Shown here: positions 1-11,803 of the stretch, piece by piece
Layout of the letters: every line of letters starts with the position of its first letter
Numbering within the stretch: position 1 is the stretch's first letter
From: Nectonema munidae
Lineage: Eukaryota > Nematomorpha > Nectonematoida > Nectonematidae
NCBI GenBank assembly: GCA_030549495.1
Contig: JAUIRK010000012.1
Span: 1-64,000 of the forward strand
Direction: 5' to 3'
Length of the DNA: 64,000 bases
The notes under the pieces: generated by a model
Database searches by the model: none
Told to the model about the DNA's origin: nothing
What the model saw: the letters and a program-made list of their open reading frames with translations, nothing else
Made by a program: the position numbers and the translations under genes

Positions 1-860
1 AACAATTCTTTATGCCAATGACGTGGTTTTGATGGGAGATTCGGAAAAGTATGTGAAATAAAGATGAAAAAATGGAATGATAGATTAGAGAACAAAGGCC
101 TTGAGGTCAATTGAGAGAAACCTAAAATATTAATATCGAAAAGAAAAGTCAAGTTCAAACAAGGAGTGTTAGAAAATCGCCATGTGGCCTATGTTTTTCT
201 GGAGTTGGTGCCAATTCAATCCGCTATCGGAAATGCAAAAGCTGGATGCACAAAAATGCTCAAAACTGAAAAACTTAACTGATAAAATTGTCATTACCCT
301 GTATGAGAAAGATGCATGAATAGCAGAAGAGTAAAGTTGTGACGCTGAATGTGCATGATTTTATATCTTAGGTCATGCGCTAGAAGAAAGGGGATCATGC
401 GAGATAGCGATAACAAGAAGAACTAAATGTGGTTGGAGAAGGTTTCAAAGAGCTTGATGGTGTTTTAAAAGCTAGAGACATTCCAATTGAACTGAAATGC
501 AAAATTTATGTAAGCTGAGTTCGTTCAATTCTTTTGTATGGATGTGAATCGAGGCCTTTGCTCAGAAAAGATGAAAACAAACAGAAAAATACAGAAAAAA
601 AGATGCTGCATTTATAATAACTTGTCTTTTTTGGAAAAAATAGAAGAGTCCATTAAAAGAAGTAGTTTAAAAATGGAAATTTGAAGGCTTAAATTTAAGC
701 TAAAAGTGACTTGAAGAGAGGTGATCTATAAAGATTTAATAAAGAGTTTAAACCTGAAGATTGATGAGCTTAAAGATATTATTGGATGGAGAAAGCGACG
801 AAACCCTCAAAACGTTTGAGGGAGTTCTACGCTGGATGAAGGAAGAACAAAGACTTCTTG
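1..860 (+). mobile_element. RTE-like LINE, decayed 3' part
   Basis: The window opens inside a reverse transcriptase: translation of bases 2-50 gives a YADD-like box, LYANDVVLMGDS (A-N-D in place of A-D-D). It is followed by a KMKKWNDRLENKGLEVN stretch, then in another frame a zinc-finger-like segment at about 180-290 (SPCGLCFSGVGANSIRYRKC), and near 490-600 the motif VRSILLYGCES with RKDE after it. This order (RT catalytic box, small Cys-rich finger, LLYGCE region) is known from RTE-like arthropod LINEs. Several stops and frame changes show it is an old, inactive copy. The 5' part lies outside the window. The 3' limit is uncertain because recognisable LINE sequence fades after about 600. Related 3' pieces lie at 26985-27330 (minus) and 52388-52570 (plus). 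Confidence 0.75.
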
Positions 861-1204
861 AAAATGAACGACAAGATTAAAATAAATTTTGATGAACTTT
901 ATTTTTATTCTTTTCTCCTATTATTATTGAGCTTGACTTTAAAATCATCTAATAAGGAAAAACGAGTCCTTGTATAACTAATAGAACAAAATATAAATAA
1001 AAAATTACTTTTATATGTGCATTTTCTTTGTAAACCTTTTTTTGAAGGCTTCACGGCAACTCTATCGAATCTCTTTGGGAAGAATTTCCCTTCTCTTGAT
1101 GAGATGAAAAATCTTTTATACATCTTTTTGGCATCGAATTTTTTGTATTTATTCTTCTTTCTTTCAATTTGATAGTTCAATTCACTTGGAATTTATTTTT
1201 CATC

Positions 1205-1317
1205 CATGGACCCGCTCACAGCAATTTTTATTTACAAAGCATTGATAAAACCTAAAATGAAGGACGGTAATGTCATTACGCACTCTACCTGTACTAAAGA
1301 TATGGATGCTTTGGAAA
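1205..1317 (+). mobile_element. CR1/Jockey-like LINE, left piece of a split copy
   Basis: Translation reads PLTAIFIYKALIKPKMKDGN followed by VITHSTCTKDMDALE. This matches the end of the RT domain of the LINE at 16787-18480, which has LYRALIRPHLEYGNVVSHPT at the same place. The match stops abruptly at 1317, where a hAT element begins, and resumes at 2844. The copy is 5'-truncated, as is usual for LINEs. Confidence 0.75.
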
Positions 1318-2843
1318 AGTGGTTCTCAAACTATTTTAAAGTTTTTTGTATGGCGGTCTTTTTATAATATTTTAGATGACTCGCGAATCCTTTTATAAAA
1401 ACCACAAGTAACATATAGGCTACTGAAACAAAACATTTTTGGCAAACAAATATTTATTAAAAGTGACAACTTAAGGAATATTTATTCCAAAATTATATTC
1501 ATTGAGAAAATGGCAACATTAAACCTCAAAAGCATATTCAATGTGATGGGTGCATTTGCTTTGTCGCAATCAGTTCTTCTAGAGTTGCAACGTAAATAAT
1601 CTGTTTAAATTATAAACGCATTTTTAAACCCAAAAAGTGTCCGTTTTTAGAAACACTTTTTATCTAAACGCATTCAAATTTTATGCGTTGAGAAAAAAAA
1701 TGTTTAAATTTTACGTGTTCCAAAATATTCCTTTTTGATTAAAAAAAAAGTGTTCTAAAATGTTGTGATGAGGTTCTAAGCACATATCAATTAAGTATTT
1801 TGTGTTTTAATTGAATATTTTGACCTTCATTTCTTAGAAATTTTACAAATTATGGGATCTTTTTTGGTAGTATTGCTGCTTTGCTTTACTACTCTTCATT
1901 TTTGTCTGTATCACCGTTGCCTATAAAAAATTTTGTTTATTCATAACAAGTTTTGAATAACAAAAAAAGGATCATGAAATATTAAGTTTGTGAATAATTT
2001 TATAATTCATTCCATCCAACTAATCTTGAGTGCCATTAAGCAGTTCAGCCATACTAACAAAAAATTGAAATCATTAAAATTAGCCAAAAAAAAGCATGAG
2101 ATATTTATAAAAAAATTGCTTTGTTTTGGAGAGTGCAACTCTCATGACCTTTTTTGCTGCTAATCTATTTCGAGATTTAGTTTTGAGGGCAAGTAATGTA
2201 GAAAATGCTGTCTCAAACTCATAAGCGGTTGCAAATGGAATCAGAACCTTTAGAGCCAGCTTTGAAAAACCGGGATAGGACTGTGCCATTTAAATCCAAT
2301 CGCTACAGGACACTTCACGAAAAATATGTTTGCGCCCCCCCCCCATCATTAATTAAATCAATGAACTGTTCTTGAATGAACTGTAACAATTGCATATGCT
2401 CCTCATGATAAATAAATTAGCAACAAAAACTGCAGAAAAAAGAAATCCGACGCTTTCATATAATAAATAAATATATAATAGGTATAACATATAATAGTTG
2501 TATAACATATGAAGATAATTTTGAGAACATATGTTTGCTCGAAAAAATAAAATTACGCAAACTTTTTTAAATTCTCGATTCGCGTATATTCAACTCCGCG
2601 TAAATTTCTTGATTTGCAGTATATTTAAATTTTATTCTCAAAATTTTACAAATAGGCACATATGTCAAAAACATTTTAAGTAAGCACTTCCGTTTGTCTG
2701 TATGTGCGCTAATAAATGGACGCAGCTAGAATTGACTATACAACAGAACGCAGCTAGCAGTTACATCGTGGCGCCTTCGCGGTACCAGTGAAACCTCTTC
2801 ACGGTCCCATAGGGGACCGGAGACCACATTTTGAGAGCCTATG
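1318..2843 (-). mobile_element. hAT DNA transposon, internally deleted, inserted in a LINE
   Basis: The ends are imperfect inverted repeats of the hAT type: the left end has GTGGTTCTCAAACT and the right end, reverse-complemented, CATAGGCTCTCAAAAT. It is flanked by 8-bp target duplications, CTTTGGAA (1310-1317) and CTTTAGAA (2844-2851), which differ at one base. An 8-bp duplication is the hAT signature. A remnant of transposase lies inside on the minus strand (2080-2289). At 1.5 kb it is shorter than a full hAT element (usually 2.5-4 kb), so most of the coding region is lost. LINE sequence continues on both sides, which fixes the insertion point. Confidence 0.8.
2080..2289 (-). pseudogene. hAT transposase C-terminal dimerisation domain, fragment
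   Basis: The 69-codon frame contains SYPGFSKLALKVLIPFATAY, then FETAFSTLLALKTKSRNRL. It matches the C-terminal hAT dimerisation region of ZBED5/FAM200-like transposases (pattern P-x-L-x2-A-x4-PF-x-T-x-Y-x2-E-x2-FS-x4-K-K-R-N-R-L). The BED zinc finger and the catalytic region are absent. It sits inside the hAT element with matching ends, so it belongs to that element and is not a host gene. Confidence 0.75.
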
Positions 2844-3215
2844 CTTTAGAAAACCTGAGCGCTATATAACTAGAAATATTAAAGAACTTGAAAAATTAAA
2901 ATATAATGAAAGAGTAAAGTTTTTATCGCTCCGGCTTTGGTCTTACAGATTCAAAAGAAACGACATGATAACGATTTATAATATTATTCTTCCAATGAAA
3001 ACATTCAAATTGATTCTTTTTCCCAACGACATCAAAGAACCCACTAGTTCAAATTTATAAAAGTTAAACACAAAAAACGCTTTTGTAGAAGTTTCTTTTC
3101 TAATAGAATTATCAAGACTGGAACAGCTTGCTAGAAAATGTGGTGAATTAAGCTTCGTTGAACACTTTTAATAAACAACGCCTTGATCTTCTGTGGAAAG
3201 ATATAATGTTTTCCT
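2844..3215 (+). mobile_element. CR1/Jockey-like LINE, right piece of the split copy
   Basis: Continues the LINE interrupted at 1317. The frame from about 2850 reads TRNIKELEKLKYNERVKFLS, then RFKRNDMITIYNI, the post-RT segment of this family. Near 3100-3210 the C-terminus follows with a frame change (FFSNRIIKTW, then ENVVN and LDLLWKDIM), matching the copies at 17947-18194 and 26335-26758. No terminal ATGTT repeats were seen, so the 3' end may be missing or eroded. Confidence 0.7.
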
Positions 3216-4379
3216 CTCTCTACCAAACACATTGACACGAAGGTGTTTGCCCTTTTTTGAAGCTATATATACAGGCCATTTCGCATACTATAATATATTT
3301 ATTTCTTAAGCACAGCTATAATAAGGAATAAATCTTATTTTGAACTTCATATGATTATTTTCAATAACAGTTTTCAAAAAAGGAGCTTTCTTTCTAATTT
3401 AGAGATTATCCAATGAAATACTTTGATCTTCAAATCCAAGCATATTTAAAATTAAAATGTAGCCAATGAATTCGTCTGGTCTAGTGCTTTTCAATTCTAG
3501 CCCGATAAGTCTAGGTACCATTACATTTTGTTAATGTTAATACAGGAATTCAAAACTTTGACCTTGAAAAATTTAACCAATTATAGTGAAAAATTATTTC
3601 AAACCTAATTTAAAAGTTTACTTATATTTTTGCATAACCAGACTTTTGAAATTTTTTTCTGATAAGTTATTCAATATTATGAAGGAAACTTAAGAAAGCA
3701 CAAAAACAAACAATGTGATAGTATAAGCAGATTCCTGCTCAGATTTTATAGTCAAAAAACATAGAAATTTATTTTATTATAAGTAAGTTATGTTTAGTAA
3801 GTTTAGTTAATGCAAAGAATTTTTATAGCTAAATTGCAAATTTGTTTAAATTCCTTAAAAGTGTTGATTTCTTTTTAAAAGTTATGAAGAGAATGTTCTC
3901 TGTGAAAAGTATTGAAGTACTTTACTTCTAAGATCAATCATTTCAAGTTGCTACTTAATCGATATTTCAGGATAGTTTTTTGAAAATCAAACCCCAAAGA
4001 TTTAGTATTTTTTAGAGGAAAAATTACGATGTCAAGATGCCATGAATATTGTTTAAAGTTTTACAAAAGTTTTTTAATCGTCATAATAAATACTAGATTT
4101 CCTTAAAAAAACGAGGTTCCATCCACAACAAATTTTGAATTTGATCATAAACCGAAAGAGTTTAATATAAAGAAGAACCAAAATTATTTCAAAAGTCAAA
4201 ATATAATCTAATATAAACACAATTTTGAAAATTTTAAGTTTTAGACTTGTCGACGAAATCTCGCTTCGAGAAAATCTCGTGTTGTGATCCCTTATCTACA
4301 AATTTTGGCAGTGGAGTAAAATAAAATGTTTCACAATTGAAAAAAGAGATCGATCATGAGGTTTTCATTGTATCGTTGT
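3216..4379. other. AT-rich non-coding stretch
   Basis: No reading frame with recognisable protein similarity, no RNA gene and no clear repeat structure was seen. Confidence 0.5.
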
Positions 4380-4700
4380 GAGTGCACACTTCATTGAAAC
4401 TTTATATAAAAATTACCTCTTAAAAAGGTTCAACCACATCAAATTTGAGGGAACCTTTGTGAATTGGGCGAAAAATTTCAAAAATCAAGATTCTCTGAAG
4501 GATAACAAATACCCACTCTTGAACCTGTGTGAATCTTGTCTATGTTCACTCCCATTACATAATTAGGGATGTTTTCTAGTTAAAGAGGCTACATATGATC
4601 TTTTTTATGTTTCAATGAGGTGACAATTTTGTTGTATATGTGTTTGTAGGATTAATTAGACAATTTTTCCCTAAAGAATTATACCAACAAAAGGAAGTTT
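4380..4700 (+). repeat. Dispersed repeat Y, copy 1
   Basis: About 320 bp that align along their length, with substitutions and small indels, to 44690-45034. Shared blocks include CATTGAAACTTTATATAAAA-like sequence at the start, TTCTAGTTA(A/G)AGA(A/G)GCTACAT in the middle and ATTAATTAGACAATTTTTC near the end, in the same order. No protein similarity, terminal inverted repeats or poly(A) end was recognised, so the class is unknown. Confidence 0.7.
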
Positions 4701-5219
4701 ATCTAATTTTAGCTACTTTTTCTAATTATAGGATCATATAATATAGCAAGCGAAAATTCTTGATTTTTCCCATACGAGTATATCAGGCTGCGGTAGCCAT
4801 AAAAAATTTCCACAGGGGCAATTTGCCCATAGGGGGTGGGGGTTTGAGCACCCCTCATAGACAGATAAATAAAGGTGTGAAAACTTAGGACTACTCATTT
4901 TTTATATACTCATTACCAGAGCAAATACTTTCTGACCTAATAGAACATTTAAAGTTTTCCCAATTAACTCTTATAGGGATACGTGACTACTCAATGTATA
5001 GGCATTCTATTTTTGTCAAATCTTATATTTTTTATAGTAATTTCATATCACTCAATCTATGATTCCCTCAATTGGCTTTCCAATGATAACACAATTTTGG
5101 CTGAATGGAGTGTAGAAAAAAGGTTAATATATTTGTTCTCTTTTTGTAACTTGAGATCAGAAGTTGCCACCATCCTAAATATTGATGTATAATATCAATA
5201 GCAAATCTTTTTTGAAGCT
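4701..5219. other. Non-coding stretch
   Basis: Holds a GC-richer patch near 4790-4860 (runs of G, then CACCCC) that looks like the eroded end of some repeat, and no supported gene. A 69-codon frame at 4983-5192 has no recognisable similarity. Confidence 0.4.
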
Positions 5220-5720
5220 TGTTGTTTCTTGTAAATTAAAAATGATATGTGATGAATGATGATATAGAAATGGACAACACTAGTGAAGGTGAACATTTTC
5301 ACGAACCTATATAAAAGACACCATAGGTTTTGGCAATGAAATAGTTGAAAAGATCTTAAATTTTGTCCTGAAAATCGTATACTTCCTGAAGAAGATTTAC
5401 CTTAAATGATAACGATGAAATTTGTAGGTGATTAAAATAATGTATAGTGTTTTTTGTTTGAAAGCTTTCTGAAAGTTAAAATGAAAAGGAGTTTTTTTGA
5501 TTTCCAAAAAATGGCCTAAATGTTTTGGGATATTTTGATGCAAAAACAAGTTCTCTCTCAATGCAATTATATATCTGGGAAAAGAGAATGAATGGTTTAG
5601 AGTGCTAAAATTATAGGAAAATGATGTTTGGAATTAGTCAAGCCATTTGAAATAACAGACCAAAATAGCATGGTAGGATAACTTTTTAAAAGATTCGTTT
5701 CTTAGATTATATTAAATTAA
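5220..5720 (+). pseudogene. piggyBac transposase relic
   Basis: Fragments in shifting frames match the element at 37551-39515. SLNAIIYLGKE near 5550-5585 corresponds to YALNGIIYLGKE there, and LELVKPFE near 5635-5660 corresponds to LELVKPFEKI. A remnant of the second catalytic motif, DNFF, follows at about 5686. Many stops and frameshifts separate these pieces. No ends were found. This is an old copy of the same piggyBac lineage. Confidence 0.65.
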
Positions 5721-5760
5721 TAAAAAAATTAGAAATTTTGAGTAAAATAACTTCAGTTTT

Positions 5761-6450
5761 AAAATAATATTTAATATCTTGCTTATTTAAAAATAGTTTT
5801 TTAAATTTTTGGCGAACTAAAAACTTTTTTTTGAATTGTATGACCTAAAAAAATTTAATTTGCTTATTCCTGTTTTAACCTGTATTTTCCTATGATAACT
5901 AACTTGACTATATTTCAATGGGATTTTTTTATGTAAATATTTTAATTTATGAGGTTACTATTTTTGTGATTAACTTTACTATTTTCATTATGAACTTGAA
6001 TATTCTCATAATGAACTTGATTATTCTCATAATGAAATTGAAAAGGTATAGTTTAGAATTGGTTTAGTTACTTTGTGTTTTTTGTAAGGTTTTTTTGACT
6101 TTATTGACTTTTATTCGCCCTGAAACCTGTTTATCTTCGAAATTTTTAAAGGATGCTTTATTCGAATTATTTTCCTTACTTTATTTCAGTTTTTTTATTC
6201 AACAACAAAATTAAAAAGATTGATATGCAAATTAAATTAAACATTAAAAATTAGGAAATAAAGATGTAAATTCAAGTTAAAAATGAAAATAATTAATTAA
6301 TAAATTAAACCTGAAATAATCATTAAAAATATTTGAATTTTTGTTTTCTAAAAACGGTTTTACACAAATAAATTGTGGACTTTTCATTGACTTAAAAAAT
6401 ATTTGTTTTGAGCTAAAAAAATCTCTTTAGCACCCGTTCACGCTCGTGAA
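5761..6450. other. AT-rich non-coding stretch
   Basis: Simple AT-rich sequence with a short three-fold iteration near 5985-6045 (CATAATGAACTTGAATATTC-like units). Nothing else was seen. Confidence 0.5.
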
Positions 6451-6660
6451 TGAATGAACATATTCGTAAAATTTCATCAGTACTCCCATAAATGATGAAA
6501 AATATTGATCTCACCATCAATATTATGTGCTACAATTTGTCCATCATAATCACACAGAGATGATGCTCACATATTCGTAACGCTTCGCACAGCATAATTC
6601 TTGATTTCTCAGCAACGAATCAAACTAATGCTTAAAATGCCAATCAATGCATCACGAATT
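6451..6660 (-). repeat. Dispersed repeat X, copy 1
   Basis: Reverse complement of the repeat at 15727-15940 and 44466-44640. The shared core on the minus strand runs from TGCATTGATTGGCATTTTAA through TTTGATTCGTTGCT and TACGAATATGTGAGCATCAT to TACTGATGAAATTTTACGAA. About 210 bp, non-coding. It contains a short palindrome around an ATATTGATGG...ATCAATAT block. Class unknown; it could be a MITE or SINE-like element. Confidence 0.75.
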
Positions 6661-7480
6661 TTTTTTACAAGATAACCCGATAAACTTAAAATATACTGCA
6701 ATTCCTCCACTTCGTTTAGATCTTTCATGAAAAATGGAATCATATCCACCGAGACAATAGCAAAATGTCAATATTTATTACACTTAAAACACACACAAAC
6801 ATATAAAGATAACGGTTCTATATAAAGAACACGAGAATTTAAGGAAAATATATTTGTTATAAAAAAGACACTTGCTTACAGAAGATTTGAAGCGGATGCC
6901 ATTATTACAAAAACTCTGGCTTTTACTTTTGATTTTGAATATTTTGATAATGTCTCACCATCTGAAAGATTGTTTTGAGAAATAATAATAATAATTGATC
7001 CAATTTCATCTAAGATTAATTTTCCAACATTGTTATTTTCTGGGTGTTTTTGGAAAAAAGTTAGGAATAACACAATTCACAAGGTTAGGGTGGAAACTTT
7101 TTGTTTTGCTTTGCGATTTTCGGGTTGAGCTTTTGATTAACTAACTTTAAGAAATGTTCACTTCCATTATTCTCAATTAAGTGCAGTAAGGCTTTGCAAA
7201 CATTTTCTCTGGAGATCTCACGACAAAGGAGAGACTTCAAGTCAGTAGTGTTAGCTACTTCAATTATTCTAAGAACAAAATTTAATTCATTGCTTGACAT
7301 AACTTTAATAACTGAGTCCATTCTTTTTCTTACACTTTATTACGTTAAACGAAATTTAAAATTTTTAGCCATTTAATACTTGGAGGAAAAGTAAACATTT
7401 TATGCCAGCATCAGAGAACTAGCCGTCAGAGGTTAGCTTGGATTATCTTCATCCACTTATGAATTGAATGTACCATTGCA
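6661..7480. other. Stretch with two unassigned minus-strand frames
   Basis: Minus-strand frames of 78 codons (7085-7321, with an ATG) and 65 codons (6876-7073) lie end to end and look helix-rich. A short intron joining them was considered, but the only donor and acceptor give incompatible phases. No family was recognised. I leave this as unassigned sequence. Confidence 0.3.
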
Positions 7481-7930
7481 GTCTCAAATCAATGGTTAGT
7501 TGGTCGATGCTCAAACCCCCACAACTAGACCCCAGTTCAAAACTCATGCTTTGTACACACAAAGTGTAACTAATGAGACTTCAATAGCGCAAACCGGTCC
7601 TTCACACCGCGTAATAATTGTATTTCTTTACGCTTTCACATCATACGCTTATGCTGTCCCACGTTTAAGCTTAGGAGAAGTTGCTGCAAAAGAGTATGAT
7701 GAGTGAAGTGGCTGGCCCTTTTGTCTAATTCGTCCTAATGTCTGTAAACCGCCGGGGGCGTATAGCATTGCAAAAATAGCGTAGAATACAGCTACGAATA
7801 GGCAATGAAAGTAAAGTAGGCTTTGCTTAGACAGCATACTGGGATTGAAATTATCTTTTGCTGCAAAAGGGTATGATGTAGGATACGGCCTTCTATTCCA
7901 CACGCCTGAAACCATGCAGATGGACTCCTT
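7481..7930. repeat. GC-richer island with internal direct repeats
   Basis: This block stands out from its AT-rich surroundings by base composition. A 21-bp direct repeat occurs at 7681-7701 and 7858-7878 (TTGCTGCAAAAGAGTATGAT and TTGCTGCAAAAGGGTATGAT, each followed by G), with one difference. An 88-codon minus-strand frame covers most of it (7649-7915), but its product was not recognised. It is probably a piece of an unidentified repeat or transferred element. Confidence 0.4.
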
Positions 7931-8937
7931 ATGAGAAGATAGGACTGGGCATTGCCCAGTTATCTATCTTATGAGTGGGCGTAACAAGTAGTGTTGTGGC
8001 TCTTCTAAATTTTGTGAAGTAGAGAAACATTTGAAAGGAAATGGAAAAGAAGGGATACTTTTTAGTTCTAAGATTGAAAAGGCATTATTTCCTGAAGCAA
8101 TTTAAATTCCATAACAAAAACATTTAGATGTATACATCTTATAAGCATAGTAGTGCCTGAGGTCATTTCATATACGTTATTCATCAGTTAATTTTATACA
8201 GTTTCTATTTTATATAGCCATTAGCCAATCAAACACTATGCATATATGTCATTTATAAGTATCCCTTTTAATTTGCCTTTTAAATGCATATCATTATCAT
8301 CAAAGTATTCCCTATTGTATCTATAATTGATTTGCCTTCCCTTAGGTAAACTTAATTTTGTTGATTATATGCATTCGTGGCCAGTATCTATCACTTGTCA
8401 TCAGAGGTATATGTCTAATATAAATCTTTAGTTTGTACATATTTTAAGAGAAGGAAAGCGGCAGAAAAATTTCTTTTATTGAACTAAGTTTATCTTTTGT
8501 AAATTTTCGTCACTGTTCTACAGCTAAAATACTCTATACATATATTCTTTACATCCCTATTTCTCTTCAAAATATCATTTAATGTAAAAAATGTCAACGA
8601 AACAAAACAAAGCATTTCTTTCGAGTAAGTACCTTAATTACTTGTTTTAAAACTAAGCTATCTGTTTCAAAAAAAGCAAATAGTGAATTATTTTATCCTT
8701 TTTCTCTTTTCAATTCATTTATTAGCCAAAATTATGTCTGTAATTAATTGATATTTTAAAAGATTAGAAAACGCGATGAAAGATCTTAGAAAGAATTGAT
8801 AAATACGCAAATCAAGAAATGAAAAATAATTGAAAATTGTAGTTCCATAATAGAATATATTTTATAATTTAGATATATTATAACTAAGTATAACAATTTT
8901 AATTTGACCCTCAAACTGAATACATATTTGGCTAAGC
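7931..8937. other. AT-rich non-coding stretch
   Basis: No gene, RNA or repeat could be supported here. Confidence 0.5.
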
Positions 8938-9183
8938 TCAAATAGAACAAGACTTGAAAAGATCAATAGCAAAGAGTTCCAACGATTTTTTATACACTCC
9001 AGGGTGTTTGATTGCCAATTTGTGTATATCGCTGATATGAACTGGTAGCAGTCTGCTATAATTTGTCTGGTCAAAGGCAGACATCAAAGGCATTATTTTT
9101 GTTAGAGAGTCGACATACAAAATGAAATCCGCTGAGCTGCCAATATTATCCGTCTTTTGAAGGGTGTGTAGTAGGGTTTGCAT
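8938..9183 (-). pseudogene. Fragment of an unnamed repetitive-protein family
   Basis: An 81-codon frame contains ILYVDSLTKIMPLMSAFDQT followed by NYSRLLPVHISDIHKLAIKH and PGVY. The spacing of MLP/IMPLM, then (D/H)-x-TNY-x-R, then a short hydrophobic segment, an acidic/His residue pair and a P-x-V recalls a widespread family of uncharacterised multicopy proteins in animal genomes. It appears to be a fragment only. I cannot name the element type with confidence. The flank at 9190-9260 contains repeated CCGAAA/ACGGTTCC words like those near hAT ends. Confidence 0.35.
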
Positions 9184-9360
9184 AAGTATCGAAAATTAGG
9201 AACTTGTACCGATACCGAAAAAAATTTACAAAACCGAAAAATCCCGGTTCCAAACGGTTCCTTAAGGAGATATATAGACAGCAAAAAGATGCAATGAAAT
9301 TGACGTTTTTGATTTATTATAAACAGATGTACACTTTTTCTTTCTATATCATTTTCATCT

Positions 9361-9470
9361 AAATGGTTCTAGGAGAAAAATGTGCAAACGACAAAAGTGT
9401 GCAGCAGAGAAAAAAAAGAAAAATAAACTCTTTTGTCGTTTGCACACTTTTCTCCGTTAACCATTAAAAT
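9361..9470. repeat. Near-perfect inverted repeat (hairpin)
   Basis: Arms at 9372-9397 and 9430-9455 are 26 bp long with one mismatch (core TGTGCAAACGACAAAAG), separated by a 32-nt loop. Pairing can extend outward by about 10 more bases through an AATGGTT/AACCATT match. This is far longer than chance would give in a local sequence. It could be a foldback element end, a hairpin RNA precursor or a recent palindromic duplication. Confidence 0.85.
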
Positions 9471-9489
9471 GAGATGACAATGAAAAAAA

Positions 9490-11800
9490 GATTTCATATG
9501 AATGAAGTGCAGTAAAGTTTTATGCAAAGAATTGCATAGTATATGCCTTCTCTTACGAACCCGGTAAGTGTTATCCATTCCCGTTTGGACTAGAAGAAAC
9601 ACAATAAATGCTTGATAATAACATTTTGTTTTAGTGCACATCTGGTATTTAACAAGCACATCGAGATTAGTACATGTGCAAAGTTTCATGCTTTTATCAA
9701 AAAATTGAACCATTTTGATAGTTATGTCATTGACTAGAAGTAATATATTATCGCATACTTATCCTCCAGTTCATTTATTGTGAATATTTATTAATTTTGT
9801 TTCCCTTATAAACAACATATTTCTTATAGTGTGTTTTCAAAAATCAAGCATCTTGAATACTTTTAAGATCAGAGCAAAATATTTTAGAAATATGATTCAA
9901 AGGCATCATCACATGTGCGCCTAAAGATGATGGAAATCAAATTTGCAAAGGTTATAGCAACAAAAAGTTACCGAAAAAGTGTTTCTTATTTATACGAGTT
10001 TGATACATTTTGACTCGAGATGAAGGGTATAGGTCAAGAAGAGTTTGAAAAGGTCATTCTTCCTCCTCCTCAAATATGAAGTGCGACCCTGATTCAGTTG
10101 TGTTTCCATGAATTTTGGAAAGATAAAGAAATCAAGTAAAAAAATTAGTAAGTTTTAAAAGAATAAAAGTAATAAAATAATTGGATATTGCTCAAAATTA
10201 TTTAAATGAGAAGTTTATGCGCATTTAAATATTGTCCACATGTTTCACAAAGTAATACTTTTTAAGTTTAATTCTCTTGAACACAATTAACATAAAAGAA
10301 ATATACTCTTGCATAAAAACACCATAAACTTCATTCATGGACTAAGGGAACGTGAAATGATACATTACCTTTTTGTGTTTCGAAAAGTTGTCAATGTGAC
10401 CTTGTAGATGATAACTACGTATATTATAAAATTATTGATTTGTTTCACCAATAATTTTTGCGTTTAGCTGGTGTAATCGAAATGAATTTGATTTTATTTA
10501 ATCTTTCGAATCAAGATTCCAATCACATCAACTTTGATATCTAAAAATTCTACATTCAATAAATTGTCCTCGCTATTCCAATATCAAATCACATTTTGTA
10601 AATATAAACAAATTAAATTTGATTTAATTTTGAAATATATTTGATTATGAATTGATTTGATAGATTCAATTTCATTTCATTTTAAATAAAATAAAATAAA
10701 ATTGATGAATTTTAACATAGTGGATATTCTAAAATTTTTATGGGGTAAATACCCGCCTCCCCCCTCATTTCTTCTTTATTTAAGAGAGAAACATTAGCAC
10801 AAAATTTATTTTTGAATCTGGATCAATCATCTAAATAGGGTATGCCCAATTTTTTTTTGCTGAGACATACTACCATACTACTTTTACAAATACTGCAGAT
10901 GTAATTGGTGTAAAAGGAATGTCATTAAAATGGGTTGAGTCTTATATTTTAATTTAATTTGTATAAATGGCACACTAAAATATGAATATGGAGAACCACA
11001 AGATTCTGTATTGGGTGTAACACTTTTCGACATTTATTTGACTGCAATCTTGAGATTCATTAAAAGTATGAATTTCCAATATCACACACATGCTCATGAT
11101 ATATTTACATATAAACCTTTTGATTTGAAGTTCATTACCCATCTTTTAAAAGCTTAAACTTGAAAATGTCGTGTCTTGCTTAACTTATTAGTAAAATAAA
11201 AAATGATGACAATTTCATCTACTTCATGGAACAAATATATTGAAATAAATGAAATTACAATCATTAAAAGTAAAAAAATAAAAATAAAATAAAAAAAGTA
11301 AAAATAAAAAAGCATTATCCTTATTGAACAAAGGAATGCACTCGGTTATGCAATTCATATAGAGATGAGAAAAAACTTCAAATCCTGAAAAATTCTTGTG
11401 CAAAAGTTATTTGTATATCGGAAGACATGAAAGTATATTGAATGGTTTGTTTAAGTTGGATTGTTTGGAAATGAGAAAAAGGATTGATTTTAAAGTACAC
11501 ACGTTAGATTACAAAAGTCTGCATTTTTCAAAACCTCAAAAAATTAAGAATTTCTGATGTTTTCATTTTTTACTCCTATATAATGTAGACTGCATGCCAA
11601 TAAGTTTGAAATATGAAAGTGAAATCACACTCTCTTCAAAAAAAGATTGAAGACACAATTTTTTAATAATTATGATGATTTATTTCAATATGTGTGTATA
11701 TTATAAAATTATTTATATTTGCGTTATTCTACAGTCTTTGATAAGCAGTAGTGCTATACAAAAATAAATCTCCCTCTACTCCTTATTATTTTTTTATTGG
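9490..11800. other. AT-rich non-coding stretch
   Basis: About 2.3 kb without a supported gene. It includes simple A-rich runs (AAATAAAA near 10685 and 11275-11310) and an AT-rich near-palindromic zone around 10600-10700. Small frames are uninformative. Confidence 0.5.
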
Positions 11801-11803
11801 GTA

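Noticed and set aside
6876-7321. A two-exon minus-strand gene with a tiny intron
   Set aside because: The only GT and AG available give incompatible phases, and no family was recognised.
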